A stretch of DNA of 50,963 nucleotides from a bacterium (GTDB lineage Bacteria > Muiribacteriota > UBA9980). The first letter of the stretch is position 1; every line of letters starts with the position of its first letter. The position numbers and the translations under genes are program-made. The stretch covers positions 1-50,963 of the forward strand of contig JAKPTH010000283.1 of the NCBI GenBank assembly GCA_029571125.1, given 5' to 3'. The notes below the pieces were generated by a model. That model saw only the letters and a program-made list of their open reading frames with translations. It ran no database searches and was not told the DNA's origin. Below, piece by piece: positions 17,148 to 25,828 of this stretch.

Positions 17148-18227
17148 TCAAATGTTTTCGCCGTCGGCGCGGGCTCTTTTCATTTCCCTGTACAGCATTC
17201 CGCAGGCCGCGTTGATGTCCTGCCCGCGTGAACTTCTTACAGTGGCGTTGATTCCCGATCTTACCAGGATGTTTTTGAATTCGGATATTTTGCTTTTCAA
17301 AGGAGCCGAAAATCCGCCTTCGGTCTTATTCATGGGTATCAAATTAACATGGCACAATGTGTTTTTCAATAATTCAGCCAGTTTAACGGCGTCCGATTTT
17401 TTATCGTTGACATTATCTATGAGCACGTATTCTATGGTAACCCGCCTTCCGGTCGTCCTCGCGTAAGTCTTAACCGCATCCATAAGGCATTTTATATTAT
17501 ACTTGCGGTTGAGGGGAACGAGCTTATCCCTGAGCGCGTCCGCAGGAGCATGCAATGAAAGGGCCAGCGTTATGGGCATATTTTCGTTCATGAGCTTTTT
17601 AATCATCGGCGCCACGCCTGCCGTCGAAACCGTTATTTTACGCATGGATACGTTGAAAGCTTTCGGGCAGTTGATTATTTTAACCGATTTTACGACGTTG
17701 TCATAGTTTAAAAGCGGCTCGCCCATGCCCATATATACTACGTTAGAAAGACCTTCCGCGGATCCTTCCGCGTCGAAAGCCGCCGCGAGAACCTGCCCCG
17801 TTATTTCGGCGGCGCTTAAATTTCTTATGAACCCCATTTTAGCCGTCTGGCAGAACGCGCAATTTACGGGACATCCAACCTGGGTTGAAACGCAAACTGT
17901 ATATTTGTCGAGTTTTTCCGAATCATATATTTTAACGGCTTCTATAACGTTTCCATCGGCAAGAGAAAGAGCATATTTTACGGCCATTTTATCGCCGGCA
18001 ACCGATTTGCGCTCCACGCGGCACGTTTCGGCGCTAAAACGCACGGCCAGCCTGGCCCTCAATTGGGAAGGTATATCCGTCATGCCCGCAAAATCGCGAA
18101 CGCCCGCATTAAAAACCCATCCGTAAATCTGCCTGGCGCGGAAAGCTTTTTCTCCCATCTCCTCGATAAGACTTTCGAACTCGTTCAACTCCAGGCCGCA
18201 TATATCTATTTTCTTTTCTTCGTTCAT
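17148..18227 (-). CDS. rlmN: Dual-specificity 23S rRNA/tRNA (adenine-C2) methyltransferase RlmN
   Basis: 359 residues from the ATG at 18227 (GGAAAG upstream); the frame opens at 18293, but that would overlap rsmB. RlmN is a radical SAM enzyme that methylates C2 of A2503 in 23S rRNA and A37 in some tRNAs. The 4Fe-4S motif CPVNCAFC lies near residues 117-124. Other marks are GMGEPLLNYDNV, STAGVAP, LALSLHAP and the C-terminal GQDINAACG holding the Cys that forms the methylation intermediate. Length is normal for the family. It follows rsmB as in many Firmicutes. Confidence 0.96.
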   Translation of the reverse strand: MNEEKKIDICGLELNEFESLIEEMGEKAFRARQIYGWVFNAGVRDFAGMTDIPSQLRARLAVRFSAETCRVERKSVAGDKMAVKYALSLADGNVIEAVKIYDSEKLDKYTVCVSTQVGCPVNCAFCQTAKMGFIRNLSAAEITGQVLAAAFDAEGSAEGLSNVVYMGMGEPLLNYDNVVKSVKIINCPKAFNVSMRKITVSTAGVAPMIKKLMNENMPITLALSLHAPADALRDKLVPLNRKYNIKCLMDAVKTYARTTGRRVTIEYVLIDNVNDKKSDAVKLAELLKNTLCHVNLIPMNKTEGGFSAPLKSKISEFKNILVRSGINATVRSSRGQDINAACGMLYREMKRARADGENI

Positions 18228-18267
18228 AAATTTCTTTCCGCCGCTACGGCCTCTAAAAATAAATATT

Positions 18268-19629
18268 TCACTTTCTCGGCCCGTTTTTAACAAGTCGCGC
18301 TATAAAGAATCCGTCCATGCCGCACGTGTACGGGAAAAATGTCTGGTAGCCGCTTTCGATCGTTTCCGTATCGACCCCGGCCTTTTTGAACCATTCAACG
18401 ACGTGCGCCGGGAAGGGCGAAAGCTCGAATTCCGAATTGTTTTTAATGAATTTCTTTACCAGGTTTATCGTTTCGTTCGGCTCGAACGTGCATACCGAAT
18501 AAACTACCACGCCGCCCGGGACCACGTGCGAAGCGGCAACTTCGAGAAGCTGGTATTGTATCTTAGCGAGAGAATCGATATTCTTTTCCTCGAGCCTCCA
18601 TTTCAGCTCAGGATGACGCCTGATTATGCCCATGCACGAGCACGGCGCGTCGATAAGCACCCTGTGGGCCATTCTGCTCTCGTTCATCTTCAAGACGTCC
18701 TGTAATTTGGGCGTAATGCATGTAATGCCGAGGCGCTTCGCGTTATCTTTAATCTTTTGTATCTTGTGCGAGAACCTGTCGTATGCCAGTATCAGCGACT
18801 GGTTGTTGGACAGCTGGGCGAGGTGCGTGCTTTTTCCGCCGGGGCTGGCGCAGAAATCGAAAACCACTTCCATGGGCTGGGGATCGACGACGTGCGCCAC
18901 GAGCATCGAGGCTTCGTCCTGTATGTAAAAATATCCTTCTTTAAAATAATTGGTCGACGTGAGTTCCGAAAAATTCTTCAATATTATGCCGTCGGGCACC
19001 AGCGCCGAAGGCTCCGGCTGGAAAGCCGAAAGCGCCGTCATCATGGCGTCCGTGGTTGTTTTTAAAGTGTTCACGCGGATAGAGATTCTCGGGGCGTTGT
19101 TGTTCGCCTCGCATATTTTAATGGCGTTGAGTTTGCCGAATTGCGCTATCAGGCGTTCTATGAGCCATACGGGATGGGAAAGGTGAAGCGCGAGCTTGAC
19201 GTTTTCGGCTTCGTTTTCGAATTTTATAAGCCTTTCCGAATGTTCGCAGACGTTTCTGAGCACCGCGTTCACGAAGCTCGACGAGCCAACCGGGCCGTAA
19301 GATTTGGCGAGCTTTACCGACTCGTCCACGGCGCTGTAATTAGGCACCTTATCGAGATAAATTATCTGATATACGCCCAGGCGAAGCGCGAGCAAAAGCC
19401 ACTTATTGAGGCGCGCGAATTTTTCCTTATGCTCTATGAACTGTAGTATGATATAGTCGAGGGTGTTCTGGTGGCGGATAACTCCATACACCAATTGAAT
19501 GGCGAAGTTTTTGTCGAGCGTATTGAATACGTTCTTCTGGATTATGTCGTCGATCACTATATTGGAGTATGCGAGCTGGGTTTCGACCTGATACAATATG
19601 CGTATTGCGCACTCTCGGGCATTAATCAT
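18268..19629 (-). CDS. rsmB: 16S rRNA (cytosine-C5) methyltransferase RsmB
   Basis: 453 residues. It makes m5C967 in 16S rRNA. An N-terminal NusB-like RNA-binding domain (about 1-135) is followed by a Rossmann methyltransferase. SAM-binding FCASPGGKSTHLAQ is clear, as are DAPCSCMG near residue 330 and the catalytic YSVCTFEPNE near 377. Length is typical. GAGG lies 13 nt from the ATG, which is somewhat long. A 150-nt gap separates it from fmt upstream. That gap holds a TATAAT (19645-19650) without a recognisable -35 box and nothing else I can name. Confidence 0.96.
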   Translation of the reverse strand: MINARECAIRILYQVETQLAYSNIVIDDIIQKNVFNTLDKNFAIQLVYGVIRHQNTLDYIILQFIEHKEKFARLNKWLLLALRLGVYQIIYLDKVPNYSAVDESVKLAKSYGPVGSSSFVNAVLRNVCEHSERLIKFENEAENVKLALHLSHPVWLIERLIAQFGKLNAIKICEANNNAPRISIRVNTLKTTTDAMMTALSAFQPEPSALVPDGIILKNFSELTSTNYFKEGYFYIQDEASMLVAHVVDPQPMEVVFDFCASPGGKSTHLAQLSNNQSLILAYDRFSHKIQKIKDNAKRLGITCITPKLQDVLKMNESRMAHRVLIDAPCSCMGIIRRHPELKWRLEEKNIDSLAKIQYQLLEVAASHVVPGGVVVYSVCTFEPNETINLVKKFIKNNSEFELSPFPAHVVEWFKKAGVDTETIESGYQTFFPYTCGMDGFFIARLVKNGPRK

Positions 19630-19779
19630 AAATTAATCAACCTCATTATAAAACGTTCACTATATGAGAGCCCCGTTCTATCCGTGCTTCGTGCGATTCG
19701 CGGCGAAAGCGGCGCGCCTTTTCGAGCGGGCGCGGATAAAACTAAAACAACTCAAGTTTTATATCGGCTGATATTTTAA

Positions 19780-20724
19780 TTAGTTTAATATTATCCCTGC
19801 GTTAATTTTATTTCCTCTTAAAAAAGAGTCGAAACTCTGGATATTGCGCGAAGCGAGCTGAAGGGTCTTTACGCTGAGGGCGCCTTTTTCTCCGCAGGCT
19901 ATTATAAATCCTTTTTTTTCATCGGCCGTAATGACCGTGCCGGGCGCCAAATCGTGGCCGGAAAATCCGGATACGGGTTCCGCCTCGTGGATTTTAATCA
20001 TTTCGGAATTGAAAAAAGCGTAGGCGGACGGCCAGCTGTAAAGGCCGCGGACGAGATCGGCAATCGCTTTCGGTGACCGGCTCCAGTCGATCTTTCCCAT
20101 AGCTTTGTCGATTTTCTTAAAATAAGTGGCGGCGTTATCGTCCTGCGGGGTTCTTCGAACCGTTCCGCAGTCTATCATTCCCGCGGCGCGGCATAAAAGG
20201 TCCGCGCCCATAAAGGATAATTTGTCATGGAGGGTTTTGGCGTTATCGGAAGGCAGTATATCGCATTTTTCCTGTAATATGATATCGCCCGCGTCGAGTT
20301 TTTTGACCAGATATATTATGCTGACGCCGGTAACGGTTTCGCCGTTTAAGAGGGCCCACTGGTAAGGGGCCACGCCTCTATATGCCGGAAGCAGTGAAGG
20401 GTGGACGTTAACGATGCGGTCTTTAAATTCCGCAAGTATTTTATCGCCGATTATCTTGCCGTAAGCTACGACCGCGAGCAGGTCGGCGCCTGAAGATTTT
20501 AGTATTTCTAAAGTTTCTTCGGAGTTGAATTTTTCGGGCTGATAAACAGGCAAACCGAGTTCCAGCGCGGCCGATTTGACGGGAGACGGCTTAAGCTTAA
20601 GCTGGCGCCCGGAAGGCTGGTCGGGGTTCGTTATTACCGCGCACACCTTATGCTCCGGCGAGGCCGCGAGCGCTTTGAGCGACGGCACGGCGAATTCGGG
20701 CGTTCCAAGGAAAAATATCTTCAT
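19780..20724 (-). CDS. fmt: Methionyl-tRNA formyltransferase
   Basis: 314 residues, full length. It formylates initiator Met-tRNA with 10-formyl-THF. Catalytic residues are in place: Asn106 and His108 in VNVHPSLLPAYRG, and Asp144 in KKLDAGDI. The C-terminal OB-like tRNA-binding domain is present (about 205-314). Its ATG overlaps the def stop codon in an ATGA, the usual def-fmt coupling, since the two enzymes add and remove the same formyl group. Confidence 0.97.
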   Translation of the reverse strand: MKIFFLGTPEFAVPSLKALAASPEHKVCAVITNPDQPSGRQLKLKPSPVKSAALELGLPVYQPEKFNSEETLEILKSSGADLLAVVAYGKIIGDKILAEFKDRIVNVHPSLLPAYRGVAPYQWALLNGETVTGVSIIYLVKKLDAGDIILQEKCDILPSDNAKTLHDKLSFMGADLLCRAAGMIDCGTVRRTPQDDNAATYFKKIDKAMGKIDWSRSPKAIADLVRGLYSWPSAYAFFNSEMIKIHEAEPVSGFSGHDLAPGTVITADEKKGFIIACGEKGALSVKTLQLASRNIQSFDSFLRGNKINAGIILN

Positions 20725-21233
20725 CTGGCCTTCTGCACCGCTACTTTCATTCCGGCTTTTTTAAGGAGCTTTTCGACGGCCGGTTTGTCTTTGGGCTGGA
20801 GCCTGTCTATGAACAGAACGCCCGAAAGATGGTCGAGCTCGTGCTGAACCACGCGGGCTTCCATGCCGGTGACTTCTTTTTCGTACTTATAGCCGTCGAG
20901 ATCGAAAGCTTTAAACTTTACCGAGGCGGGTCTTATAATTTCAGCAGTTATGTCGGGGACGGAAAGGCATCCTTCTTCGTAAGCGGACATCTGCTCCGAA
21001 CATGATAATATTTCCGGATTTATGAGAACAACCGGGCCGTTTCCCGCGTCGTAAACGACGAGCTTCAATGATACGCCTATCTGCGGAGCGGCCAGACCCA
21101 CGCCGGGAGCTTTATACATCGTCTGGATCATATTTTCGGCCAGCGCCTTATACTGCGAATAAGGCTTAGCGCAGTCGGCCGCTTTCTGCCGGAGCACTTT
21201 GTCGGTGCATACGTATATCGGTAATATGGTCAT
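20721..21233 (-). CDS. def: Peptide deformylase
   Basis: 170 residues. It removes the N-formyl group from new proteins. The three family motifs are intact: GVGLAAPQIG (44-53), EEGCLS with metal ligand Cys89, and QHELDH with metal ligands His131 and His135 and catalytic Glu132. GAGGAG precedes the ATG. It lies 55 nt after priA and is coupled to fmt. Confidence 0.97.
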   Translation of the reverse strand: MTILPIYVCTDKVLRQKAADCAKPYSQYKALAENMIQTMYKAPGVGLAAPQIGVSLKLVVYDAGNGPVVLINPEILSCSEQMSAYEEGCLSVPDITAEIIRPASVKFKAFDLDGYKYEKEVTGMEARVVQHELDHLSGVLFIDRLQPKDKPAVEKLLKKAGMKVAVQKAR

Positions 21234-21288
21234 TAATAATCTCCTCTTTGAACGGATAATTTATAATTTCAACCAGATTAATCAGCTT

Positions 21289-23556
21289 TCAAAAAGTGTT
21301 ATTCGGCGAAACGTCAACCGATATTTTAACACATTGTTTTTTATTTGTAAAACTATATTTTTTGAGAATATCCAGCAGGCTGTCCCTTATTATTTCTTCG
21401 GAACCGGCGTATATGAAGATATTATACCTGTAAATATTTTGGATTTTAGCCACCAGAGAAGGCGCCGGACCTGTAAGCCTTATCCCGCCCTCGCCCGCCG
21501 ATTTTATTCTCTCGTTTATTTCTCCGGCGAGCGCGGCGGCCGTCTCCAGTATGAGCGTTTCCTCAGGATGGGCGAAGCTTATTTTTATCATTTTGCTGAA
21601 CGGCGGATAAAAAAGCCCTTTCCTTACGGCCGCTTCGTTCTGGTAAAAAGAGGTAAAATCGCTCGCGGCGGCGCATGTTATGGCGTAATTATCGGGGTTA
21701 TAGGTCTGTATAACGCATTCGCCTTCGGTTTCGCCGCGGCCCGTCCGGCCGATTACCTGGCATAGTATCTGGAACGTGCGTTCGGAGGCGAACATGTCGG
21801 GCATGTTCAGCATCGTGTCGGCAGATATTACGCCTACCAGGGTGATGTTATGGAAATCGAATCCCTTGGCTATCATTTGCGTGCCGATAAGAACGTCGAT
21901 TTTTTTCTTGGCGAAGTCGTCGAGTATTTTAGAGCTTATCTTCTTGCTGGTCAGTATATCCGAATCAAGGCGCGCCACGCGCGCGTCCGGAAATTTTATC
22001 CTGAATTCCTCTTCCACTTTTTCGGTTCCGGCCCCGAAAAACCTTATATACTGGCTGTCGCATTGCGGGCATCTGGACGGGGCCTTTTTCACCGCCGAGC
22101 AGTAATGGCATAAAAGCGTCTGCTGCTGCATGTGAAAGGTCATGGACACCGAGCAGTCGTCGCATTTTACGACATATCCGCAGGCCCGGCATAAAACGAA
22201 AGTGCTGTGGCCGCGCCTGTTTAAAAACAGGAGGCTCTGCTGGCGCTTCTGAAGCCTGTCGTTAATTTTTTCGCTCAATAGAGCCGAAAACATCGATTTG
22301 TTTTTATTGTCTATAAATTCCCGGCCCATATCCACGATATGGCATTCGGGCATCGGACGGTTCTCGACGCGTTTTTCGAGTTTAATTAAAGACGGAAATT
22401 CCCCGCAACGGCCGTTCTGGACGGCATCGTGATAGCTGTCTATCGAAGGCGTAGCCGTTCCAGAAACCAGGACGCCGTTACTTATTTTAAGGCGCATCTT
22501 AGCCACTTCGCGGGCGTCGTATTTTATCGCCGAATCCTGCTTATACGACGAATCGTGCTCTTCGTCGATTATAACGCAGCCGAGCTGATCGAAAGGCGCG
22601 AAAACGGCCGAGCGCGCCCCCAGAAGTATCTTGATCTTCCCGTCGGCGATCTGAGAATATATGGCGTCTTTCTGCGCCTTCGTGACGAGCGAATGCCATA
22701 TGGCGAGCCTGTCGTCGAAGGCCTTCTGGTAGCGGTGCTTCAAATGCTCGGTAAGAGCTATTTCCGGCACCAGCACTATCGCCGTTTTTCCGGCGTTTAA
22801 AATTTCCTTAATGATTTCGATATATACTTCTGTTTTTCCCGAGCCCGTGACGCCGAATATCAGGCTTTCGTGATATTCGCCTTTATTTATATAATGCGTC
22901 ACGTTAGCTATGGCCGCCTTCTGTTCGGGCGTAAACTCTATTCCCCTGTCGTCGCCGAGCTTATAAACCAGAGGGCCGGCCGCCCCGTAGTCGAACTTGC
23001 GCGGATCTAAAGATTTTGCGGCGTATTTAAGGCCTATCAGCTTGGAAAGCGAGTTCTTAACGGTAACTCGGGTTGAAAGCAGGCTTTTTTCGATATTTTT
23101 AATATCCGAAGCGCCGTGGTTATATAAAAATTGTATTACGAGCCTGTCGGTTTTATTCAGCGAGCGGTCTTTTATAGCCTCGAAAACGTCGGCTTTTCGG
23201 TTAAAATCGTAAAAAGGCTCGATCTTTTCATTCTGGTACGAAAGCGAGGGCGGGAATATCATTTCAAGCGCCATTCCCTGGGCGCAAAGATATTTTTCGG
23301 AAATCATTTCGGAAAGGCGCATCAGGTCTTCGGGCAGCGGAGCGCCTTCGACTATATCGTAAACGGGCTTCACCAGGGAAGGATCGTAATCGCATGTTTC
23401 GCAGCACGAAATCACGTAGGCCGCGACGGGGTCGGCCTGGTTTTTTATATTAACTAAAACCCTGCTGCCGCGGGTTACGAGCCCTGAGTATTTGTCGGGA
23501 ATTTTATAGGTATAAAGCTGGTCTACCGGAATGGAAACTGCTACTTTACAATACAT
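21289..23556 (-). CDS. priA: Primosomal protein N' (replication restart helicase PriA)
   Basis: 755 residues. PriA reloads the replisome at stalled forks. An N-terminal 3'-DNA-binding domain (VAVSIPVDQLYTYKIP) precedes the helicase: Walker A GVTGSGKTE near residue 235, DEEHDSSYKQ near 330 and SGTATPS. The zinc-binding insert follows, with Cys pairs CRAC, CDDC, CHYC and CPQC, then IGTQMIAKGFDF and QVIGRTGR. Length is typical. Its start lies within the last 11 nt of coaBC, so translation is linked. Confidence 0.97.
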   Translation of the reverse strand: MYCKVAVSIPVDQLYTYKIPDKYSGLVTRGSRVLVNIKNQADPVAAYVISCCETCDYDPSLVKPVYDIVEGAPLPEDLMRLSEMISEKYLCAQGMALEMIFPPSLSYQNEKIEPFYDFNRKADVFEAIKDRSLNKTDRLVIQFLYNHGASDIKNIEKSLLSTRVTVKNSLSKLIGLKYAAKSLDPRKFDYGAAGPLVYKLGDDRGIEFTPEQKAAIANVTHYINKGEYHESLIFGVTGSGKTEVYIEIIKEILNAGKTAIVLVPEIALTEHLKHRYQKAFDDRLAIWHSLVTKAQKDAIYSQIADGKIKILLGARSAVFAPFDQLGCVIIDEEHDSSYKQDSAIKYDAREVAKMRLKISNGVLVSGTATPSIDSYHDAVQNGRCGEFPSLIKLEKRVENRPMPECHIVDMGREFIDNKNKSMFSALLSEKINDRLQKRQQSLLFLNRRGHSTFVLCRACGYVVKCDDCSVSMTFHMQQQTLLCHYCSAVKKAPSRCPQCDSQYIRFFGAGTEKVEEEFRIKFPDARVARLDSDILTSKKISSKILDDFAKKKIDVLIGTQMIAKGFDFHNITLVGVISADTMLNMPDMFASERTFQILCQVIGRTGRGETEGECVIQTYNPDNYAITCAAASDFTSFYQNEAAVRKGLFYPPFSKMIKISFAHPEETLILETAAALAGEINERIKSAGEGGIRLTGPAPSLVAKIQNIYRYNIFIYAGSEEIIRDSLLDILKKYSFTNKKQCVKISVDVSPNNTF

Positions 23557-24775
23557 CTGGCTTTTTTCTTTTCTCTTTTTTCATGAGCGCCTCTATATTT
23601 TCTAAAATTATTTCGGCGCACTCGAGCTTGGTGGCTTTTTCGAAATCGGCCGGAGAATTTTCCAGGCCTTTTTTTATTATGGTTATCTTATTGAAATCAG
23701 ATGCGAAGCCCGTTTCCTTTGTTGACACGTCGTTTAGAACTATCATGTCCATGGATTTAGCCTTCATCTTCCGAACTGCGTTTTCGAGATGGTTGTTATC
23801 TTCGGCTGCGAAGCCCACGACGATCTGCTTTTTCTTCTTTTTTGCCGCCGCTTTTAAAATATCTTCGGTCGCGGCTAATTTTAAACCGCCGTTATTTATT
23901 ATATCGATCTTGGCCGCTTTTTTAGAAAGTTTCCCGCTGAACGTAAAATCGCAGGGCGCGGCGGCGGAAATCAGAACGTGCGCGCCGTCGAAGTTGCCGA
24001 TGACCGCGTCGAGCATTTCTTTTGTAGTTACCACGTTTATTATTTCGCCGATTCCGGCTGGGGGCTTTATGCTTACCGGGCCGCTTATCAGGGTTACCCG
24101 CGCGCCGGCTTTTACCGAAGCTTCCGCGAGGGCGTATCCCATGCGGCCCGTGGAAGGATTGCTCAAAAATCTTACGGTGTCTATGTATTCACGGGTAGGC
24201 CCTGCCGTGATGATTATATTTTTACCGGCGAGCGGCGATTTTTTAACGGGCGCCGCCAGCGCTTCTATGCGCCCTATAATTTCTTCTACCGGCGCCATGC
24301 GGCCGCGGCCGCTCACGCCGCACGCGAGATATCCTTCGGCCGGCTCTATTATATCGTAATTTTTTAATTTTCTGAGCTTATCCAGGTTTTCTATTAAAAC
24401 GGGGTTTTCATACATCCTGGTATTCATAGCCGGAGCTATCAGAACTGGTTTTCTGCACGCGGCCGCGAGGGTGGTCACGGCGTCGTCGGCGATGCCGCAG
24501 GCTATTTTAGATATGAGGTTATAGCTCGCCGGGGCCGCCACCAGAACGTCGCACCACTCCGTAAGAGCGATATGGGCGATAACGGCGTCATCCGCAAATA
24601 AATCGGTAACCACTTCGTTTCGCGACAGCGACTTGAACGGCACCCTGGTGACTATTTTCTGAGCGTTACCGGTCATGGCGACCACTATCTCGTGGCCGGC
24701 CTGCTTGAGTTTCGAAACCAGGTCGAGTGATTTATAAGCCGCTATTGAAGAAGAAACGCAAAGCAGTACGTTCAA
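23546..24775 (-). CDS. coaBC: Bifunctional phosphopantothenoylcysteine decarboxylase / phosphopantothenate-cysteine ligase, TTG start
   Basis: 409 residues, two fused enzymes of coenzyme A synthesis. The N-terminal flavoprotein CoaC has SSSIAAYK, the PAMNTRMYENP loop and the ACGVSGRGRMAP substrate flap with the active Cys. CoaB begins near residue 180 with ITAGPTREYIDTVRFLSN and STGRMGYALAE, and has AAAPCDF and KKKKK regions. The start is a TTG at 24775. No ATG fits, and the N-terminus MNVLLCVSS aligns with the usual beginning of the family. It follows gmk by 7 nt. In Firmicutes rpoZ lies between the two and is absent here. Confidence 0.96.
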   Translation of the reverse strand: MNVLLCVSSSIAAYKSLDLVSKLKQAGHEIVVAMTGNAQKIVTRVPFKSLSRNEVVTDLFADDAVIAHIALTEWCDVLVAAPASYNLISKIACGIADDAVTTLAAACRKPVLIAPAMNTRMYENPVLIENLDKLRKLKNYDIIEPAEGYLACGVSGRGRMAPVEEIIGRIEALAAPVKKSPLAGKNIIITAGPTREYIDTVRFLSNPSTGRMGYALAEASVKAGARVTLISGPVSIKPPAGIGEIINVVTTKEMLDAVIGNFDGAHVLISAAAPCDFTFSGKLSKKAAKIDIINNGGLKLAATEDILKAAAKKKKKQIVVGFAAEDNNHLENAVRKMKAKSMDMIVLNDVSTKETGFASDFNKITIIKKGLENSPADFEKATKLECAEIILENIEALMKKEKRKKPDVL

Positions 24776-24782
24776 AACTATA

Positions 24783-25349
24783 TCATCCTTTTTTCATATT
24801 CTCTTCGATGATGCTTTCGCATTCGTCGACCGCCTGCGCGAGGTCGGTATTTTTAACGATATAATCGTATTTCGAGGACATTTCGATTTCCTGTATGGCG
24901 TTATGTATGCGCCTTTCGATTACGTCCTCGGAATCGGTATGACGTTTAAAGAGCCTCTGCCTGAGTTCTTCTATGGAAGGAGGGGCTATGAAAATCAAAA
25001 CTGCGTCCGGATAATTTTTTTTGATATTCTGAGCGCCGCGCGTGTCTATATCCAGCAGCACGTTTATTCCTCTGGCAACGGCGTTTTCTATCTGCTCCCT
25101 GGGAGTGCCGTAATAATTGTCATGCACTTTCGCATGTTCTACGAAAGCGTTTTGCCCTATAAGTTTTTCGAACTCCTCGACCGTCGTGAATTTATATTCG
25201 CGCCCGTCAAGCTCGCCGCAGCGGATGGGCCTGGTGGTCATGGATATTGAATATACGATGCTGTCCTTGAATTTGTCGAGTATCGCATGCGCTATGGTGC
25301 TTTTGCCGACGCCTGAAGGCCCCGATATAACGTAAAGTCTCGCGCCCAT
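24783..25349 (-). CDS. gmk: Guanylate kinase
   Basis: 188 residues. It phosphorylates GMP to GDP. The P-loop GPSGVGKST is at residues 10-18. Other marks are the GMP-binding TTRPIRCGE and EFTTVEEFEKLI-like region, HDNYYGTP and DIDTRGAQN. Its ATG overlaps the remA stop (TAATG), so the two are coupled as in Bacillus. Confidence 0.97.
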   Translation of the reverse strand: MGARLYVISGPSGVGKSTIAHAILDKFKDSIVYSISMTTRPIRCGELDGREYKFTTVEEFEKLIGQNAFVEHAKVHDNYYGTPREQIENAVARGINVLLDIDTRGAQNIKKNYPDAVLIFIAPPSIEELRQRLFKRHTDSEDVIERRIHNAIQEIEMSSKYDYIVKNTDLAQAVDECESIIEENMKKG

Positions 25350-25675
25350 TACTCATCGTCCTCTTCTTGAGCCGCGCCGTCGGAATCGTCTTCGGCGGCT
25401 TCTTCGAAAGCTTCTTCTTTTTCGAATTTAACTTCCTTATCCAGCAGCCTGCCCGCTGAAGTTTCAGGCTGAACGGCGGAAAGCACCACATGATTCGAGT
25501 CGGTAATTATTATAGCGCGAGTGCGCCTGCCGTGAGTGGCGTCGATAAGCATTCCGCGTTCGCGGGCGTCTTCTTTGAGTCTTTTCATCGGAGCGGAATC
25601 GGGGCTGACTATCGCTATAATTCTGTTCGCCAGCACTACGTTTCCGAAACCTACATTGAGCAACTTGATATTCAA
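25349..25675 (-). CDS. remA: RemA-family (DUF370) DNA-binding regulator with acidic tail, TTG start
   Basis: 108 residues. Residues 1-80 match RemA closely: [38 protein letters not shown] and LSAVQPET. In Bacillus subtilis RemA assembles into rings that wrap DNA and activate biofilm matrix genes; the target here is unknown. An acidic tail ([13 protein letters not shown]) extends beyond the usual end. It starts with TTG at 25675, with AAGGAG seven nt upstream. It is the first gene of the block, and its promoter is at 25753-25781. Confidence 0.95.
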   Translation of the reverse strand: MNIKLLNVGFGNVVLANRIIAIVSPDSAPMKRLKEDARERGMLIDATHGRRTRAIIITDSNHVVLSAVQPETSAGRLLDKEVKFEKEEAFEEAAEDDSDGAAQEEDDE

Positions 25676-25752
25676 ATTAATTCTCCTTAAACCGAATACA
25701 CTGACTATCCTATATCCGAAAATCCCGGAATACCGGAAAACATCATATATTC

Positions 25753-25781
25753 ATAATATTTGTTATTTTTTCGTTCTTCAA
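25753..25781 (-). promoter_or_regulatory. Promoter for the remA-gmk-coaBC-priA block
   Basis: Minus-strand TTGAAG (25776-25781) and TATTAT (25753-25758) with a 17-bp spacer. The predicted start is near 25746, giving a leader of about 70 nt before the remA TTG. It lies just downstream of the M28 peptidase gene. Confidence 0.7.
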
Positions 25782-25828
25782 TACTTTAAAAAGATTCTGC
25801 GGCTGTTATGCTAAATATTGCGCTTGCT

